A DNA stretch of 14,754 bases from JALHTV01 sp049510055 (GTDB taxonomy: Bacteria > Planctomycetota > Phycisphaerae > SM23-33). This document shows, piece by piece, positions 12,498 to 14,754 of this stretch (position 1 is its first letter; every line of letters starts with the position of its first letter). Made by a program: the position numbers and the translations under genes. Location: contig JBEKZI010000054.1 of the NCBI GenBank assembly GCA_049510055.1, positions 1 through 14,754 of the forward strand, given 5' to 3'. The notes under the pieces were generated by a model. That model searched no databases and had not been told where the DNA came from. It saw only the letters and a list, made by a program, of their open reading frames with translations.

Positions 12498-12992
12498 ATG
12501 AAGTTCCAGCTTGTGGACAAAATTATCTCGATCGAGCGCGGCAAGCGGATTGTGACCGTCAAGGCGCTGTCGCTGGCGGAGGAGTACTTGGCCGACCACT
12601 TTCCGGCCTTTCCGGTCCTGCCGGGCGTGCTGATGATCGAGGCGATGGTGCAGTCGGCCGCCTGGCTGGTGCGGGTGGAGCAGAACTTCGCCAAGAGCAT
12701 TATCGACCTGTCGGTCGCCCGAAACATCCGGCCGGTGAGCTTCGTCAAGCCCGGCGACGTGCTTCGCTGCGAACTGGACGCCCTGGAGATCACCGCCACC
12801 TCCGCCAAGTTCAAGGGCGCCGGGTTCGTGGAGAGCGAGCCGATTCTGTCCGGCCGGCTGGAGCTGAAGTGCTTCAATCTGGCCGAGCGGGACAAGCACC
12901 TGGCCTCGGCCGACGAGGCGATCCTCCGCCAGCTCCGCGAGCAGTTCAAGCTCATCGGCGGCCCGGCGCTGCTGGGCTGGGCGGAGCAATGA
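12498..12992 (+). CDS. FabZ-type 3-hydroxyacyl-ACP dehydratase
   Basis: A 164-residue hot-dog-fold protein. The catalytic stretch DHFPAFPVLPGVLMIEAMVQ (33-52) contains the active-site H34 and E48, the FabZ His/Glu pair with its normal spacing. The strand-rich middle (SVARNIRPVSFVKPGDVLRC) is as expected. FabZ removes water from 3-hydroxyacyl-ACP in each fatty-acid elongation cycle. It is the first of four genes (FabZ, ACP, FabZ, FabF) on the plus strand. A C-terminal helical extension of about 20 residues (DEAILRQLREQFKLIG) exceeds the usual end. The start at ATG 12498 lacks a clear ribosome binding site. Because the cell would also need a housekeeping FabZ, it may serve a specialised lipid. 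Confidence 0.92.
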   Translation: MKFQLVDKIISIERGKRIVTVKALSLAEEYLADHFPAFPVLPGVLMIEAMVQSAAWLVRVEQNFAKSIIDLSVARNIRPVSFVKPGDVLRCELDALEITATSAKFKGAGFVESEPILSGRLELKCFNLAERDKHLASADEAILRQLREQFKLIGGPALLGWAEQ

Positions 12993-13017
12993 ATTCTGCC
13001 TTGCGGGGCATAATGCG

Positions 13018-13046
13018 TTGACTTTGGAGGGGGGAGTTTTTATAGA
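13018..13046 (+). promoter_or_regulatory. Promoter of the extended ACP gene
   Basis: TTGACT (13018-13023), an exact 17-base spacer and TATAGA (13041-13046). The predicted start near 13053 gives a leader of about 59 bases before ATG 13112. It would give the ACP and downstream genes separate, probably strong, expression from within the cluster. Confidence 0.6.
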
Positions 13047-13111
13047 TGGTGGCCGCTACGGGCCCGGCGGCAAGGCCAAACCATGCCCGGCCCCACAGGA
13101 GACATGTGCCC

Positions 13112-13501
13112 ATGCCAATGACCGAAACGGAAGTCTTCGAGAAGGTGAAGGAAGCCCTGGTCGACGCCCTGGCCGTGGATGAGGACGAGATCAAGCCCCA
13201 GGCCACGCTCATGGGCGACTTGGGCGCGGAGTCCATCGACTTCCTGGACATCATCTTCCGGTTGGAGAAGGCCTTCAACATCAAGATCCCCCGCGGGGAG
13301 CTGTTCCCCGACAACATCCTCAACAATCCCGAGTTGGTCAAAGACGGTAAGCTGACCCCCGCCGGCCTGGCTCAGCTCAAGGAGCGGATGGTCTACGCCG
13401 ACCTGTCACAGTTCGAGAAGGACCCGGACATCAGCAAGATGAGCGAGCTGTTCAAGGTCCAGACGATCGTCAACTACGTGCTGAGCAAGGTCAACGGCTA
13501 G
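13112..13501 (+). CDS. Extended acyl carrier protein
   Basis: A 129-residue acidic protein, against about 80 for a standard ACP. The phosphopantetheine site is GAESIDFLDIIFRLEKAF (38-55), with S41 as the attachment residue. The usual D-S-L is E-S-I here. Helices I and II look normal, but between PRGELFP and the last helix (VQTIVNYVLSKVNG) there is an insertion of roughly 40-45 residues (LTPAGLAQLKERMVYADLSQ and following). The start at ATG 13112 has CAGGAGA at good distance. ATG 13118 is a weaker alternative. The ACP would carry intermediates for the flanking FabZ and FabF enzymes. Long ACPs of this kind are seen in Planctomycetota clusters (recalled, not checked). Confidence 0.9.
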   Translation: MPMTETEVFEKVKEALVDALAVDEDEIKPQATLMGDLGAESIDFLDIIFRLEKAFNIKIPRGELFPDNILNNPELVKDGKLTPAGLAQLKERMVYADLSQFEKDPDISKMSELFKVQTIVNYVLSKVNG

Positions 13502-13544
13502 GGCTCATTCGCCCTGCCGAAAGCCACCGGGGTCGGAGCGGTCC

Positions 13545-14021
13545 ATGCGATGGATCTGGATAGATCGGTTTCTGGAGTTTATCCCCGGCAAGCGAGCCAA
13601 GGCCGTCAAGAACGTCTCGCTGGCGGAGGAGCATCTCCACGACCACTGGTCGCCGTTCCCGATTATGCCCGCCTCGCTGATGATCGAAGGCATGGCCCAG
13701 ACGGCCGGGATTCTCGTCGGCCAGGCGCGGGGATTTAAGGAAAAGGTCATCCTGGCCAAGATCGCCAAGGCCGAGTTCACCGACATCGCCGTCCCGGGCG
13801 ATCAGTTAATCTACGAGGCCGAAATCCAGTCCCTTTCCGCCGAAGCCGCCGCCACGGCTGGCAAAGTCTATAAAAACGGCGAACCCTTCGGGCAGATCGA
13901 CCTGATGTTCTCGCACATCGATCAGAACCTGGCCGGCATGAAGTTCCCCAAGGAGAACTTTGTCTTCACGGGCCAGTTCGAGCGGCTGATCGCCCCGTTC
14001 CTGGAGTCGGCCCATGCCTGA
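13545..14021 (+). CDS. Second FabZ/FabA-like hot-dog-fold dehydratase
   Basis: A 158-residue protein. It keeps the catalytic pair H34 and E48 within HDHWSPFPIMPASLMIEGMA (32-51), at the same positions as in the first FabZ, although the PxxPVxPGV core is changed to PFPIMPAS. The start at ATG 13545 has GGAG 6 bases upstream. It ends inside the next gene, overlapping FabF by 8 bases (ATG 14014, stop 14019-14021), so translation is coupled. It could be a true dehydratase with different chain preference, or a non-identical partner that pairs with the first FabZ. The loss of the PG turn after the proline makes a changed acyl pocket plausible. Confidence 0.88.
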   Translation: MRWIWIDRFLEFIPGKRAKAVKNVSLAEEHLHDHWSPFPIMPASLMIEGMAQTAGILVGQARGFKEKVILAKIAKAEFTDIAVPGDQLIYEAEIQSLSAEAAATAGKVYKNGEPFGQIDLMFSHIDQNLAGMKFPKENFVFTGQFERLIAPFLESAHA

Positions 14022-14100
14022 GCGCCGAGTCGCTATCACGGGGCTGGGCGTGGTGACGTCGGCCGGGGTGGGCATCGAGTCGCTGTGGCAGGCGATGCTG
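14014..14100 (+). pseudogene. FabF (beta-ketoacyl-ACP synthase II) N-terminal fragment, broken at about 14100
   Basis: Starting at ATG 14014 the first 29 residues read MPERRVAITGLGVVTSAGVG, then IESLWQAML. This is the exact opening of KAS II (R-x-V-x-I/V-TGLGVVT-x-x-G, then the WQAL helix). A normal FabF then continues with AGxSGI and more than 380 further residues. Here the frame instead continues into LVIFVVYFVGEKVK and similar unrelated hydrophobic sequence until a stop near 14307. The break coincides with a drop in G+C and a switch to minus-strand coding, so the gene is either interrupted by foreign DNA or joined to it by mis-assembly. The preceding genes and the 8-base overlap are intact. 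Confidence 0.8.
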
Positions 14101-14265
14101 CTCGTGATATTCGTCGTTTATTTTGTCGGCGAAAAGGTTAAGCTGGACCGCCGGAACCTTCAGCTTTTCGGTAATAACCCAATATTTTTTATGCGCATCC
14201 CGCCGGCTTTTGCAGCGCATGGAACAGCGCGTGCAGTCTTTCGAGCAATCCGGATCCGTGTACAT
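14101..14265 (-). CDS. Small cysteine-rich protein of phage-like segment, 3' end cut by the junction
   Basis: The frame starts at ATG 14265 with GGGAGGAG just upstream, 15 bases after the transglycosylase stop. The first 55 residues read MYTDPDCSKDCTRCSMRCKS, with cysteines at 7, 11, 14 and 18 (a tight C-x3-C-x2-C-x3-C cluster), then a basic segment (SRRDAHKKYW) and a mixed helix to DKINDEYHE. After about 14101 the same frame runs into the reverse complement of fabF and stops at 13966. That part is not expected to be natural coding sequence. The cysteine cluster suggests metal binding or disulfides. I recognise no family. Confidence 0.45.
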
Positions 14266-14280
14266 ACTCCTCCCGCAGGG

Positions 14281-14754
14281 TTAATGGTTATTTCGCGCGC
14301 CGATTAAAACCGCAATAACGCCGGCCGCAATAGTCGCCGCCGCGATGGCCTGCCCTACGGTTATGCCCGGCATATTGCGCGCGACGTCCGACGAGTAATC
14401 CGCAAGCGTTTGATACCCGCCCTGTGCGACCGACGCCGGCCAGGGCGTCGATGGCACCGATCCCCGATAGGACGGGAGCACGGTCGCAAGGCAGAAGTCA
14501 AAAAACGATTGGAACGGCGCCTCGTTTGGCGGCGTGGAGTAATAGGCCAAAACCGGGCCTTGCAGCTGCGCCTCGATCGTGCCGTTTTGTGAAACGAGGT
14601 CCGCCGCGGAGTTGTAGCCGATCGCCTGCGCGGCATCGTCGCCGAATTGGATAAGCCCGCAATGTCCGGCATTGGTTGCCGCCGGATCCCATGAGCTTTC
14701 TTTCTGGATCACAGCATAGAGCCAGGCGGGAGGAATCCCGAGCCGTGCGGCTAC
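14281..14754 (-). CDS. Lytic-transglycosylase-like protein with C-terminal membrane segment, N-terminus outside the window
   Basis: The frame is open to the right edge, so the beginning is missing; 157 residues are visible. The first visible residues VAARLGIPPAWLYAVIQKES, then SWDPAATN and GHCGLIQFGDD, follow the pattern of the soluble lytic transglycosylase/lysozyme-like fold. The Glu in IQKESSW is the expected catalytic acid and GLIQF is the usual second motif. Members cut the peptidoglycan glycan chain. A hydrophobic helix ITVGQAIAAATIAAGVIAVL followed by IGARNNH closes the protein, so it is probably anchored by its C-terminus. Membrane-anchored lysins of this kind occur in virions such as PRD1 P7, but this is only an analogy. 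It precedes the cysteine-rich small gene on the minus strand. Confidence 0.7.
   Translation of the reverse strand, partial: VAARLGIPPAWLYAVIQKESSWDPAATNAGHCGLIQFGDDAAQAIGYNSAADLVSQNGTIEAQLQGPVLAYYSTPPNEAPFQSFFDFCLATVLPSYRGSVPSTPWPASVAQGGYQTLADYSSDVARNMPGITVGQAIAAATIAAGVIAVLIGARNNH

Larger units (their letters stand above)
14101..14754. mobile_element. Foreign, phage-like DNA (or chimeric contig end)
   Basis: G+C falls to about half (29 of 60 bases in 14101-14160), coding switches to the minus strand and the content becomes lysis/virion-like. No terminal repeat, integrase or attachment duplication is visible, because only the left edge lies in the window. The edge falls at about 14098-14105. 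Confidence 0.5.

Noticed and set aside
13966..14265. Full 99-residue minus-strand reading across the fabF junction
   Set aside because: The last 40-odd residues are the reverse complement of fabF and the FabZ end, so only the part from 14265 to about 14101 is kept.
1..14754. CRISPR array, rRNA, integrase or insertion sequence
   Set aside because: No regularly spaced repeats, rRNA signatures, transposase or recombinase motifs were seen in any frame.

Overview
The window looks like a high-GC bacterial chromosome fragment, most likely from the Planctomycetota (Phycisphaerae-like). This is inferred from gene content and not from a marker search. The pointers are a FabZ - long ACP - FabZ - FabF cluster, a bacterial sn-glycerol-1-phosphate dehydrogenase, a secreted LTxxQ-repeat protein, a secreted pectate-lyase-like protein, and an rpsP-trmD-rplS block without rimM. 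G+C is not uniform: I counted 43 of 60 in 11401-11460, but 31 of 60 in 2341-2400, 28 of 60 in 1681-1740 and 29 of 60 in 14101-14160.

Layout. 1-203 (minus) is the N-terminus of a secreted polysaccharide lyase with a clear sigma-70-like promoter. 444-607 (minus) is a tRNA-Pro(GGG) with its own promoter and terminator. 645-1582 (minus) is a two-gene operon of a six-TM membrane protein and a winged-helix regulator, preceded by two tandem palindromes that are probably its operator. About 1600-3000 (plus) is a lower-GC island with a DpnI-family methyl-directed restriction endonuclease and a small unknown gene. 3115-4092 (minus) is a conserved protein, possibly deoxyhypusine-synthase-like. 4331-5131 (plus) is a secreted five-repeat LTxxQ protein with a strong terminator. 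5271-6206 (minus) is a REC-GGDEF diguanylate cyclase. 6340-9017 (minus) is the translation operon rpsP-trmD-rplS-yraN-tatD. Diverging from it, 9290-12376 (plus) holds a membrane PIN/TRAM protein, a cytidylate-kinase-like protein and the G1P dehydrogenase. 12498-14100 (plus) is FabZ, an extended ACP, a second FabZ and the first 29 codons of FabF.

At about 14100 the FabF reading breaks off abruptly. The last 650 bases are lower-GC DNA coding on the opposite strand: a lytic-transglycosylase-like protein with a C-terminal membrane segment, and a cysteine-rich small protein. This is either a phage-like insertion into fabF or an assembly chimera.

How the genes work together. The divergent promoters at 9130-9157 and 9215-9242 separate the ribosome/tRNA-modification operon from the PIN/TRAM - kinase - G1P dehydrogenase unit. 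The G1P dehydrogenase followed by the FabZ-ACP-FabZ-FabF genes makes the right end a lipid-metabolism region. The most notable points are the DpnI-like enzyme, which keeps the zinc cysteines, D53 and K66 but has Gln at the E64 position; the G1P dehydrogenase; the tandem-palindrome operator; and the fabF/phage junction.
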